Source of the DNA: Candidatus Cloacimonadota bacterium
GTDB taxonomy: Bacteria; Cloacimonadota; Cloacimonadia; Cloacimonadales; Cloacimonadaceae
Length of the DNA: 7,204 nucleotides
NCBI GenBank assembly: GCA_028703735.1
Contig: JAQVMI010000091.1
Location: forward strand, 1-7,204
Reading direction: 5' to 3'
Shown here in pieces: positions 1 to 6,094 of the stretch. The stretch's first letter is position 1, and every line of letters begins with the position of its first letter. The notes beneath the pieces were generated by a model, which saw only the letters and a list, made by a program, of their open reading frames with translations, searched no databases and was not told the origin of the DNA. A program made the translations under genes and the position numbers.

Positions 1-2
1 CC

Positions 3-497
3 TTATCCTTAAAAGCTTTACAAGATGATCCCTGGGATAAAATTGACGAACTTATTCAACTGGAAACTGGTTTCCAGGGTGTGGTGGAAAGCTCCACTAA
101 TTTTGGTGTGTTTGTTACTATTACTGATGGAGTTACTGGGCTTCTGCCTCGTTCCCGCATTCGTAAAACCGATAACTTCAAGAGTGGAGATGCAATCACC
201 TTGATGGTTACTGCTATAGACAAAGAAAGCAAGCGCATTACTTTGGATTACACCGATCGCGGTCCGGACGAAGTTATCGAAACGCGTCCCCGCTATGAAG
301 ATCAGGGTCCACGTGAACCCCGCAGCGGTAGTGATAATTACCGTGGTGGTGGTGCCAGTTCTGGTGGTGGACAAGATAATTATAGAGGTGCATCTTCAAA
401 CCGTAAGGGTGGAAGAAGCAGAAGCGATGAAGAATGGCGTAAATATGCCAATCAGAAGGTTAATCCCTCCGAAGATAATCCCTTCAAAGATTTATAG
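3..497 (+). CDS. rpsA: S1-domain RNA-binding protein, probably 30S ribosomal protein S1, C-terminal part
   Basis: The reading frame is open from base 3 with no start in view, so this is the 3' end of a longer gene (164 residues visible). The first residues, LSLKALQDDPWDKIDEL, look like the end of one S1 OB-fold repeat and the linker typical of ribosomal protein S1. A complete S1 domain follows at about residues 21-86, including GVVESSTNFGVFV, GLLPRSR and ITLDYT. S1 binds mRNA and helps place it on the 30S subunit. The last 75 or so residues form a low-complexity Gly/Arg/Ser tail with DNYRG twice, then a charged end. lysS starts 57 bases downstream and I see no terminator between them, so co-transcription is possible. 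The alternative is another multi-S1-domain RNA-binding protein; only the missing 5' part would decide. Confidence 0.8.
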   Translation, partial: LSLKALQDDPWDKIDELIQLETGFQGVVESSTNFGVFVTITDGVTGLLPRSRIRKTDNFKSGDAITLMVTAIDKESKRITLDYTDRGPDEVIETRPRYEDQGPREPRSGSDNYRGGGASSGGGQDNYRGASSNRKGGRSRSDEEWRKYANQKVNPSEDNPFKDL

Positions 498-554
498 ATA
501 ACTGTGACTTCAACAACTCTAATGCATCCCCCTTATAAGGGATAAAGAAGAAAT

Positions 555-2054
555 ATGTTACAGAAACCTAATCAATTCATCAGGCTGCGTAAGGAAAAGC
601 TGGAAAAGATCAAAGCCCTTGGCATAGATCCCTATCCGGTGGTTTCCTCACGCAGCCATTTGATTTCTTGCCTATTGGAAGAAAAAGACACCTGGATTCA
701 GCAGGAGACCAAAGTTACCATATCCGGAAGGCTTGTAGCCATGCGGCGTCAGGGTAAAATTGGCTTTGGCAACATCGAGGATGTAAGCGGAAAAATCCAG
801 ATATACGTTCAGCAAAATGCACTTGGAGAAGAGAATTACGAGCTGTTTAAGCTATGTGATCCGGGTGATTTTGTGGAAGTATCCGGTACCATGTTTTATA
901 CCCAGGCAGGTGAATATTCCCTGAAGTGCGTTTCCATAACCCTATTAGGCAAAAACATTCGTCCCCTTCCCATGGTGAAAGAAAGGATCGAGGATGGCAA
1001 GTGCATTCGTTATGATGAATTTGCCGATATTGAATTGCGTTATCGCAAAAGATATCTTGATCTGCTGCTAAATCCCGATCATCGCAGGGTTTTCGAGCTC
1101 CGCTCCAAGATTGTATCTGCAATCCGAAATTTTATGGATTCCCGTGGCTACATCGAAGTGGAAACCCCAATATTGCAGCCTTTGTATGGTGGAGCCAATG
1201 CACGTCCCTTCACTACTCATCATAATACCCTGAATGTGGATCTTTATCTGCGCATTGCCACGGAATTGTATCTGAAACGCTTGATTGTAGGCGGTTTTGA
1301 ACGGGTTTATGAGATAGGCAAAAACTTCCGTAATGAAGGCATGGATAGAACCCATAATCCCGAATTTACCTTGATGGAATTCTACGAAGCCTTTTCTGAT
1401 CTGAACGGGATGATGGATATGGCAGAAGAGCTTATCCAGCACCTGGCTATTGATATTGTTGGCAAAGATACTTTTAAGTATCATGGTAAGGAAGTGAATC
1501 TTGCCGGAAAGTGGCGTCGTGCCTCCATGCCAGAGCTTGTGAAAGAATACACTGGCATAGATGTGGAAGCCAATAGTTTCGAAGACTTAGCGTCAATTTG
1601 TAAGGCAAAGCACATCGAAATTCCTCCGGGAGCAGGCAAAGGCAAGCTTATAGCTCTGTTATACGAAACTTTTGTAGAGGAAAAGCTTATCCAGCCTACC
1701 TTTGTTTGTGATTTTCCCAAAGAAATCTCTCCTCTGGCAAAAGCTAAACCGGGTAATCCTCTTTTGGCAGACCGATTCGAATTAATCATTGCCGGAAACG
1801 AATTTTCCAATGCCTTCAGCGAGCTTAATGATCCCTTGGATCAGCGTGAACGTTTGGAAGCGCAGGCAAGCTTACGTGCCTTGGGTGATGATGAAGCCAA
1901 TGTGGTGGATGAAGATTTTCTGGAAGCCCTGGAATATGGTATGCCACCCATGGGTGGGCAAGGCATTGGAATAGACAGATTAGTGATGCTGCTTACCGAA
2001 AATGATTCCATCAAAGAGGTTATCCTGTTTCCACAAATGAGACTTGTGGAGTGA
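555..2054 (+). CDS. lysS: Lysyl-tRNA synthetase, class II
   Basis: This enzyme charges tRNA-Lys with lysine using ATP in the cytoplasm. The 499 residues match the usual full length. An N-terminal OB-fold anticodon-binding domain lies at about residues 54-135 (VTISGRLVAMRRQGKIGFG). The class II catalytic core follows: motif 1 near 198-209 (GYIEVETPILQP), motif 2 at about 248-280 (FRNEGMDRTHNPEF, with the ATP-contacting arginine), and motif 3 at 467-480 (GGQGIGIDRLVMLL). Family-typical stretches LYLRIATELYLKRL, FSNAFSELNDPLDQRERLEAQ and the C-terminal LFPQMR are present, so the gene looks intact and functional. The ATG is preceded by a purine-rich stretch (aaagaag), a modest ribosome-binding site. 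A 12-base palindrome, cccttataaggg at 530-541, lies just upstream; its role is unknown. Confidence 0.97.
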   Translation: MLQKPNQFIRLRKEKLEKIKALGIDPYPVVSSRSHLISCLLEEKDTWIQQETKVTISGRLVAMRRQGKIGFGNIEDVSGKIQIYVQQNALGEENYELFKLCDPGDFVEVSGTMFYTQAGEYSLKCVSITLLGKNIRPLPMVKERIEDGKCIRYDEFADIELRYRKRYLDLLLNPDHRRVFELRSKIVSAIRNFMDSRGYIEVETPILQPLYGGANARPFTTHHNTLNVDLYLRIATELYLKRLIVGGFERVYEIGKNFRNEGMDRTHNPEFTLMEFYEAFSDLNGMMDMAEELIQHLAIDIVGKDTFKYHGKEVNLAGKWRRASMPELVKEYTGIDVEANSFEDLASICKAKHIEIPPGAGKGKLIALLYETFVEEKLIQPTFVCDFPKEISPLAKAKPGNPLLADRFELIIAGNEFSNAFSELNDPLDQRERLEAQASLRALGDDEANVVDEDFLEALEYGMPPMGGQGIGIDRLVMLLTENDSIKEVILFPQMRLVE

Positions 2055-2100
2055 GACTTTCAGAGCGAGATGCCGGTGGCAAGTGATATCCAGTTTAATT

Positions 2101-2159
2101 CTCACTGTGCATAAGCACTCTCACTGCCAGAGGCTCTCACTGTGCTTAAGCACTCTCAC
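2101..2159. repeat. Tandem pair of 24-base direct repeats with palindromic core
   Basis: Two copies at 2101-2124 and 2136-2159 agree at 23 of 24 bases. Each begins ctcactgtgc and ends agcactctcac, and they are 35 bases apart start to start. The core of the second copy, gtgcttaagcac (2142-2153), is a perfect 12-base palindrome; the first copy has a single change (gtgcataagcac). The pair lies in the 174-base gap between lysS and the transporter gene. No T-run follows, so it is not a typical intrinsic terminator. Twin operators for a dimeric regulator, or a decaying intergenic repeat, are both possible. Confidence 0.85.
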
Positions 2160-2228
2160 CTAAAAAAAGCTCTTCCTACCATTAACAAAGCCCCATATTC
2201 TTACCAAAGTGAGGATTAAGATAAAAGC

Positions 2229-3911
2229 ATGAGTGTACTACAAATCATCAATTTCTTCGGTGGCTTAGCACTATTTCTCTTTGGCATGAACAAAATGAGC
2301 GACAACCTGCAATCTGTGGCAGGTAACGAAATGCGCCGGATTCTTAAAATGCTTACCAACACACCTTTGAAGGGTGTTTTTGTGGGTTTAGGGGTAACTG
2401 CTCTTGTTCAAAGTAGTTCTGCCACAACCGTTATGATGATTGGTTTGGTGAATACAGGCATTATGACCCTGAACCAAGCTGTAGGTGTGGTGATGGGTGC
2501 AAATATTGGTACCACTGTAACCGCTCAGCTTATTGCCTTTAATATTGGACACTATGCCTATGGTATAATCATTGCCGGAGTTACGCTTTTATTCATTCGC
2601 AAAAGCCGGGTTATGGAACGCTGGAGCCAGATAATTATTGGGTTCGGGCTGCTGTTTATTGGTTTGAATGTGATGTCTGGTGCTGTTTCTCCTTTGAAAG
2701 ACTCTGTGATAGCTCATCACTTGATGGTTACTTTATCTGGAAATCCTATCCTTGGCATTCTTACAGGCACCATTTTTACCATGATTATCCAAAGCTCTTC
2801 TGCTTCGGTTGGTATAGTTATAGTTCTGGCATCCAATGGCTTAATACCATTTGAGGGAGCATTATACCTGGTGTTTGGCGATAATATTGGCACAACTATC
2901 ACTGCCTGGCTGGCAGGTATAGGCTCTAACAGCACGGCTCGTAGAGTGGCACTTGTTCACACCATGTTCAATTTGTTTGGCACTATCCTGTTTGGCATCT
3001 TAACGTATCTTGGCATATACACATTGATAATTAACAAGATAACCCCGGGGAACGTGCTTGCAGGGGAAAACATTGCCAGACACATAGCCAATGGTCACAC
3101 CTTTTTTAATGTGCTGAATACCATCATTTTCTTACCCTTCGCAGGTCTTTTAGCCAAGGCTGCCACAAAAATTATCCCCCAGGGGAAAGAGGATACCCTT
3201 TCACTGGGAGAACCTAAGCACCTAAACTACCTGGTGATAAATAATGCAGATTTAGCCATCAGCCAATCTCTGAAAGAAATGCGTGAAATGCTGCGGTTAG
3301 TCCGTTTGGGATTAACTGTATCCTACGAAGCGTTCAAGGACAAAAACTACCGCAAACAGATAAGGATATCCAAAATAGAATCTGCCATAGACCATCTTCA
3401 ACGTGAGATAACCCTATACCTTGTTGCTGTAAACGAACGCACCAACGCCGATGAAATTATTCAGAAAATCCCCGCCTTGTTGCATACTGTAAACGATATA
3501 GAAAAAATAGGTGATTTTACAGAGGAAGTAAACCGCATTCTGAACTATCAGATAACCTGCCAAAAAGTCCCCTTATGCCCCAATTTTATTGCTATGATAG
3601 ACGATCTGCATGCAAAGCTGATGTTTATGATAGACCTTTCCATAGAATATCTGGAGGATTTGAAGGTTGATTATACTTACAAGATAATCGAGATTGAAGG
3701 CAGGATTAACGAGCAGCACAAAAATCTGCGTGAACAGATTTTAACCCTTATCCAAAATGGAGATTGCGACGCAGCAGGTGGCTTGAATACCATGGATTAC
3801 CTGGATGAGGTGGAAGTTATAGCCGATAAATTGAAAAACCTGGTGAAAGCGGGTAGCCATAATTTTGTATATAGTCAGGATCACCAACCCATGGATGAAG
3901 CCGGAAGCTAA
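2229..3911 (+). CDS. Na+/phosphate (Na/Pi) cotransporter family protein with PhoU-like C-terminal domain
   Basis: This is an inner-membrane protein of 560 residues that should move inorganic phosphate with sodium ions. The transmembrane half (about residues 1-320) has the internal duplication typical of the family: QSSSATT at 61-67 with GANIGTT at 90-96, and QSSSAS at 188-193 with GDNIGTT at 217-223. The opening segment, INFFGGLALFLFGMNKMSDNLQ, is the family's usual N-terminus and supports the ATG at 2229. The only Shine-Dalgarno-like sequence (gagg at 2211-2214) is rather far upstream. The C-terminal half (about 345-545) is soluble, helical and charged, in the place where many family members carry a PhoU-like domain. 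That domain is usually thought to be regulatory. The sequence cannot prove the substrate or the direction of transport. Confidence 0.92.
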   Translation: MSVLQIINFFGGLALFLFGMNKMSDNLQSVAGNEMRRILKMLTNTPLKGVFVGLGVTALVQSSSATTVMMIGLVNTGIMTLNQAVGVVMGANIGTTVTAQLIAFNIGHYAYGIIIAGVTLLFIRKSRVMERWSQIIIGFGLLFIGLNVMSGAVSPLKDSVIAHHLMVTLSGNPILGILTGTIFTMIIQSSSASVGIVIVLASNGLIPFEGALYLVFGDNIGTTITAWLAGIGSNSTARRVALVHTMFNLFGTILFGILTYLGIYTLIINKITPGNVLAGENIARHIANGHTFFNVLNTIIFLPFAGLLAKAATKIIPQGKEDTLSLGEPKHLNYLVINNADLAISQSLKEMREMLRLVRLGLTVSYEAFKDKNYRKQIRISKIESAIDHLQREITLYLVAVNERTNADEIIQKIPALLHTVNDIEKIGDFTEEVNRILNYQITCQKVPLCPNFIAMIDDLHAKLMFMIDLSIEYLEDLKVDYTYKIIEIEGRINEQHKNLREQILTLIQNGDCDAAGGLNTMDYLDEVEVIADKLKNLVKAGSHNFVYSQDHQPMDEAGS

Positions 3912-3995
3912 AGTGGGGGATAGCCTTGTCGGGCTAAACCTTATATAATTTTGTCCACAGAAAATGAATTAACATAATAGAAGCGAGAGGATCTT

Positions 3996-4721
3996 ATGCA
4001 CTTAGTTTTGATATTTATACTGCTACTTACTACCTGCATGTATGCTTTTGCAGAGGTGGATGCTGAATTGCTGATTAAGGCAAATTCAGGTGATCACGAT
4101 GCCCAATTCGAGGTTGGGAAACATTACCTTATTAACAATGAGTACCCCAAAGCAATAGAATGGTTCACTCTTGCAGCTACACAAGGGAATGTACGGGCAC
4201 AAAATAATCTGGGTGTGATGCATGATGAGGGCTTAGGTGTGAAGCTGGATAAATACGAAGCCTTTAAATGGTACAAACTTGCTGCTGAACAAGGATACCC
4301 AACGGCTCAGAATAATCTGGGAGTAGTGTATGCTGATGGAGAAGCAGTGGAACAAGATTACTTGGAAGCAATAAAGTGGTACAAACTCGCTGCTAAACAG
4401 GGGTATGCAGAATCTCAGTTTAACCTGGGTGTTATGTATGCTACAGGCGAAGGAGTGAAGCAGGATAAGCAGGAAGCTGCAAAGTGGTACGAATTAGCAG
4501 CTAAGCAAGGACACGCAGAGGCACAGTACAATCTGGGAATTATGTATGCCAAAGGCGAGGGTGTAGAAATCAGTTTTGAGCAAGCCTATTACTGGTTTTT
4601 ACTTGCATGCGAAAATGATGACAGTGAAATAGGTGAGCTTGCTGCAAAATACAGAGAAAAAGTGGAAAAAGAACTAACAACTAACCAAAAGGATAGCATC
4701 CGCGAAAAAGCTCAAAAATGA
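3996..4721 (+). CDS. Secreted Sel1-like repeat (TPR-like) protein
   Basis: The 241-residue protein has an N-terminal signal peptide (hydrophobic residues 2-18, likely cut after AFA at 17-19). It should therefore act in the periplasm or at the cell surface. A cysteine at 14 is not in a good lipobox. Residues 36 to about 205 are Sel1-like repeats: a shorter first unit starting at 36, then units starting at 68, 104, 140 and 176, spaced exactly 36 residues apart. Each has the pattern AQxNLGVMYxxGEGVxxDxxEAxKWYxLAAxQG. Such repeats form helical superhelices that bind partner proteins; the partner is not evident here. The tail (about 212-241) is charged and lysine-rich. The start is supported by gagagg at 3985-3990, five bases before the ATG. 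It may be read through from the transporter gene 84 bases upstream. Confidence 0.9.
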   Translation: MHLVLIFILLLTTCMYAFAEVDAELLIKANSGDHDAQFEVGKHYLINNEYPKAIEWFTLAATQGNVRAQNNLGVMHDEGLGVKLDKYEAFKWYKLAAEQGYPTAQNNLGVVYADGEAVEQDYLEAIKWYKLAAKQGYAESQFNLGVMYATGEGVKQDKQEAAKWYELAAKQGHAEAQYNLGIMYAKGEGVEISFEQAYYWFLLACENDDSEIGELAAKYREKVEKELTTNQKDSIREKAQK

Positions 4722-4931
4722 TGGTTATGCACTAAGTAAATGGCTTAAAGAGCATGTAATTGCACCATCTGAGCTATCCACATATTGTTATCTAACCACA
4801 TATTGAATACCATTGCACATAAATGGAACGCTGGCTTTAGCCGGCTGGTACACCGGATTCATCCGGTTTTGGAAGATAGGCGTGGGATTGATCCCACGTA
4901 TTAATGCGATCCAAAGCCATATATCATGATG

Positions 4932-4984
4932 ACCTCATCCCACCCCAAACATAGACGCAGTATATGTTTGGGGTGGGATGAGGT
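4932..4984. repeat. Perfect 22-bp inverted repeat with 9-base loop
   Basis: Bases 4932-4953 are exactly complementary to 4963-4984, leaving the loop gacgcagta. This is the longest stem in the hairpin array and it has no mismatch. The arms are strand-asymmetric: C-rich on the left (cctcatcccacccc) and G-rich on the right. No T-run follows on either strand, so it is not a standard intrinsic terminator. Confidence 0.95.
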
Positions 4985-5044
4985 TTAGAAAAGCGTTATT
5001 TCCCCATGTTAAAACACGGTGGTTGAAACCACCGCCTATCATCC

Positions 5045-5067
5045 AAAACCCCGAAATTCGGGGTTTT
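5045..5067. terminator. Possible bidirectional intrinsic terminator hairpin
   Basis: A ten-base stem aaaaccccga (5045-5054) pairs perfectly with tcggggtttt (5058-5067) across a 3-base loop. A GC-rich stem flanked by A and T runs would give a U-tract in either direction. However, the Ts are paired with the As, and the element sits about 320 bases beyond the nearest upstream gene end, inside the hairpin array. It may simply be one more member of the array. Confidence 0.4.
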
Positions 5068-5079
5068 AAAACATCGTGA

Positions 5080-5132
5080 GCCCGTAGGGCGATATATCAT
5101 AGCAAGGGTGTGAAGCGCAGCGTAACCCCTTG
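5080..5132 (+). repeat. Two-hairpin module, forward copy
   Basis: The module is a small stem gccc-gta-gggc (5080-5090), a linker gatatatcatag, and a second hairpin closed by caaggg (5103-5108) and cccttg (5127-5132). Bases 5098-5132 match the reverse complement of 5245-5279 at 32 of 35 positions. Two of the three differences compensate each other in the stem. Confidence 0.85.
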
Positions 5133-5153
5133 TTTTGACATTATCATCAAAAA

Positions 5154-5220
5154 GCCCCTTGTGGGCGACATAGATAGATGAACAGTATGCGTTTAGCTTA
5201 ATGTGCCGCCCATTAAGGGC
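5154..5220. repeat. Central pair of inverted gccc/gggc hairpins
   Basis: The hairpin gccc-cttgt-gggc (5154-5166) is followed by cgacata. The hairpin gccc-attaa-gggc (5208-5220) on the other strand reads the same way: agccc, a 5-base loop, gggcg, then a CACA-like end. The two form the inner arms of the large quasi-palindrome whose outer arms are the two-hairpin modules. Confidence 0.7.
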
Positions 5221-5244
5221 TTTCTATTTTAGCCTTTGTTTAAT

Positions 5245-5299
5245 CGAGGGGTTACGCTTCGCTTCACACCCTCGCTATGGTATTTCGCACTTTCTGCGA
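5245..5299 (-). repeat. Two-hairpin module, inverted copy
   Basis: Read on the minus strand, this has a stem tcgca-gaaag-tgcga (5299-5285), a linker ending in catagc, and a hairpin closed by cgaggg and ccctcg (5245-5274). This is the same order as the forward copy at 5080-5132. The first stem has a different sequence but keeps its pairing, which favours a conserved structure over a conserved primary sequence. Confidence 0.8.
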
Positions 5300-5379
5300 T
5301 TATATCGACTATTGCTACAATCTAAACCGGATGTATCCGGTGTTCCGGTGTGTTGCGTCTGCCATTTACAGCTCCCTCG

Positions 5380-5562
5380 TCATACTCCATAATCATAAAC
5401 CCGTATTAGCAGCCCCACTTCCACGGCTTTTTTGATGCTGATGCAGGAGAGGTTATGGGCGTAGATATCCTCGCTGTTTGTATAATACGACCACAGACCC
5501 AGGTGTTTCTGCCTATAGCATTCGACATTTAGACGGGTGTATTTGTCGTATGCGTTAAACAT
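5380..5562 (-). pseudogene. Doubtful 60-codon ORF, possible gene remnant
   Basis: A minus-strand frame of 60 codons runs from an ATG at 5562 to a stop at 5380. I do not recognise its product. Its second half (about residues 20-60, e.g. NLSCISIKKAVEVGLLIRVY) has a protein-like composition. The first 13 or so codons lie in the 34-base-period direct repeat (5525-5581), and I see no good ribosome-binding site. A second short frame (MIMEYDEGAVNGRRNTPE) starts near its end in another phase, as would be expected of a decayed gene. It may equally be chance. Confidence 0.25.
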
Positions 5563-5581
5563 TTAGACGGGTGTAATTGTC
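5525..5581. repeat. Direct repeat, two 23-base copies, period 34
   Basis: Copies at 5525-5547 and 5559-5581 share acatttagacgggtgta followed by [t/a]ttgtc, with one mismatch. In the second copy tagac (5564-5568) can pair with gtcta (5579-5583). A shorter relative, acgtttagacggtaattt, occurs at 6008-6025, beyond the truncated ATPase gene. Confidence 0.85.
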
Positions 5582-5601
5582 TATTGTTAGTAGAAAACAT
5601 C

Positions 5602-5628
5602 TTGACAAGATAAAGCCCTTCATATTGT
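5602..5628 (+). promoter_or_regulatory. Candidate sigma-70 type promoter upstream of the ATPase fragment
   Basis: A perfect -35 consensus TTGACA (5602-5607) is followed 15 bases later by TATTGT (5623-5628), a partial -10. The spacing is shorter than the usual 17. The -35 lies inside an interrupted palindrome, atcttgacaagat (5599-5611), that could be an operator. The ATG at 5653 would be about 25 bases downstream of the -10. Confidence 0.35.
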
Positions 5629-5652
5629 TAGCAGCATGAGGAGATACAGTAG

Positions 5653-5949
5653 ATGAAGCCATATCTTAAAAGAACTTTGGAAGACGACATACTGCCGGTT
5701 TTAGAAAGCCCCAAAGCGATCTTTATCCTGGGAGCGCGTCAGGTTGGCAAAACATCTTTGCTAAAGAGGCTTATGCAATTTGTTGGTGAAGATAACAGCC
5801 TGCTGTTTGATTTGGAACATCCCCAATTATTGCACAGTTTTACTACAGGTATAGATGACATAGTGTCCCTATTCGAGCTAAACCGGACTAACCAAAATGG
5901 TAAACTGTATGTGTTCATAGATGAAATCCGGTATCTTGTTGGGTATTAG
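5653..5949 (+). pseudogene. Truncated AAA_14 / DUF4143-type ATPase
   Basis: The 98 residues look like the start of the AAA_14 (often with DUF4143) ATPase family, accessory proteins of about 380-400 residues whose role is mostly unknown. Residues 1-40 carry the family opening MKPYLKRTLEDDIL, and FILGARQVGKTSLLKRL contains Walker A (GARQVGKT). Residues 87-95 (YVFIDEIRY) are the Walker B strand, usually followed by a conserved YL and then several hundred residues. Here a stop comes four codons later, so the rest of the ATPase domain and the whole C-terminal region are absent. The next 145 bases show no clear continuation in another frame, which suggests a deletion rather than a simple frameshift. 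The start is well supported: gaggag at 5638-5643 precedes the ATG by 9 bases. Confidence 0.8.
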
Positions 5950-6094
5950 AGTGCATTATACATCAGACAGAATAATAGAATTTGGCACAAAATCTGTGCT
6001 TCATGTGACGTTTAGACGGTAATTTTAAATCTGACTGAACTGATAGATTTATTATGGGATTAAAATTTTAATAAACTATAAAGGAGAGATTACA

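Larger units (their letters stand above)
4830..5341. repeat. Dense intergenic hairpin array (REP/BIME-like or structured RNA)
   Basis: This 512-base stretch lies in a gene-free region (4722-5652). It contains at least twelve inverted repeats: 4830-4845, 4852-4867, 4881-4898, 4932-4984, 5017-5034, 5045-5067, 5080-5090, 5103-5132, 5154-5166, 5208-5220, 5245-5274, 5285-5299 and 5326-5341. Some belong to a module present in both orientations. The hexamer TATCAT recurs in linkers at 4922, 5037, 5095 and 5142. No reading frame here looks coding. The form resembles palindromic intergenic repeat clusters, which in other bacteria are spread by REP-associated transposases; no such transposase is in the window. 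A transcribed structured RNA is the alternative. The flanking 4722-4829 shows only a ccacatattg direct repeat (4778-4787, 4796-4805). Confidence 0.8.

Noticed and set aside
530..541. Palindrome cccttataaggg before lysS as an operator or attenuator.
   Set aside because: It is short and single, with nothing else (T-box features, leader peptide) to support regulation.
847..1810. Minus-strand ORFs of 91, 138 and 109 codons.
   Set aside because: They lie opposite lysS, which is certain, and are antisense shadows.
3921..3936. tagcc-ttgtcg-ggcta as a terminator after the transporter gene.
   Set aside because: The stem has only five pairs and no T-run directly follows.
3926..3949. TTGTCG and TATAAT upstream of the Sel1 gene as a promoter.
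   Set aside because: The spacer is only 12 bases, too short for a sigma-70 promoter, and no better -35 is seen for the TATAAT.
4750..4785. On the minus strand, atagctcagatggt resembles the start of a tRNA D-arm.
   Set aside because: The sequence does not fold as a tRNA: the D-stem partner is in the wrong orientation and no anticodon or T-arm follows.
4830..5341. A CRISPR array as explanation of the repeats.
   Set aside because: Repeats are inverted and of different sequence and spacing; there are no regular direct repeats with unique spacers and no cas genes.
5201..5392. Plus-strand 63-codon ORF.
   Set aside because: It runs through the inverted-repeat hairpins, has no ribosome-binding site and no protein-like pattern.
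5950..6094. Continuation of the ATPase in a shifted frame.
   Set aside because: The short open stretch from about 5931 (GIRVHYTSDRIIEFGTK) shows no match to the expected sequence after Walker B that I can recognise.
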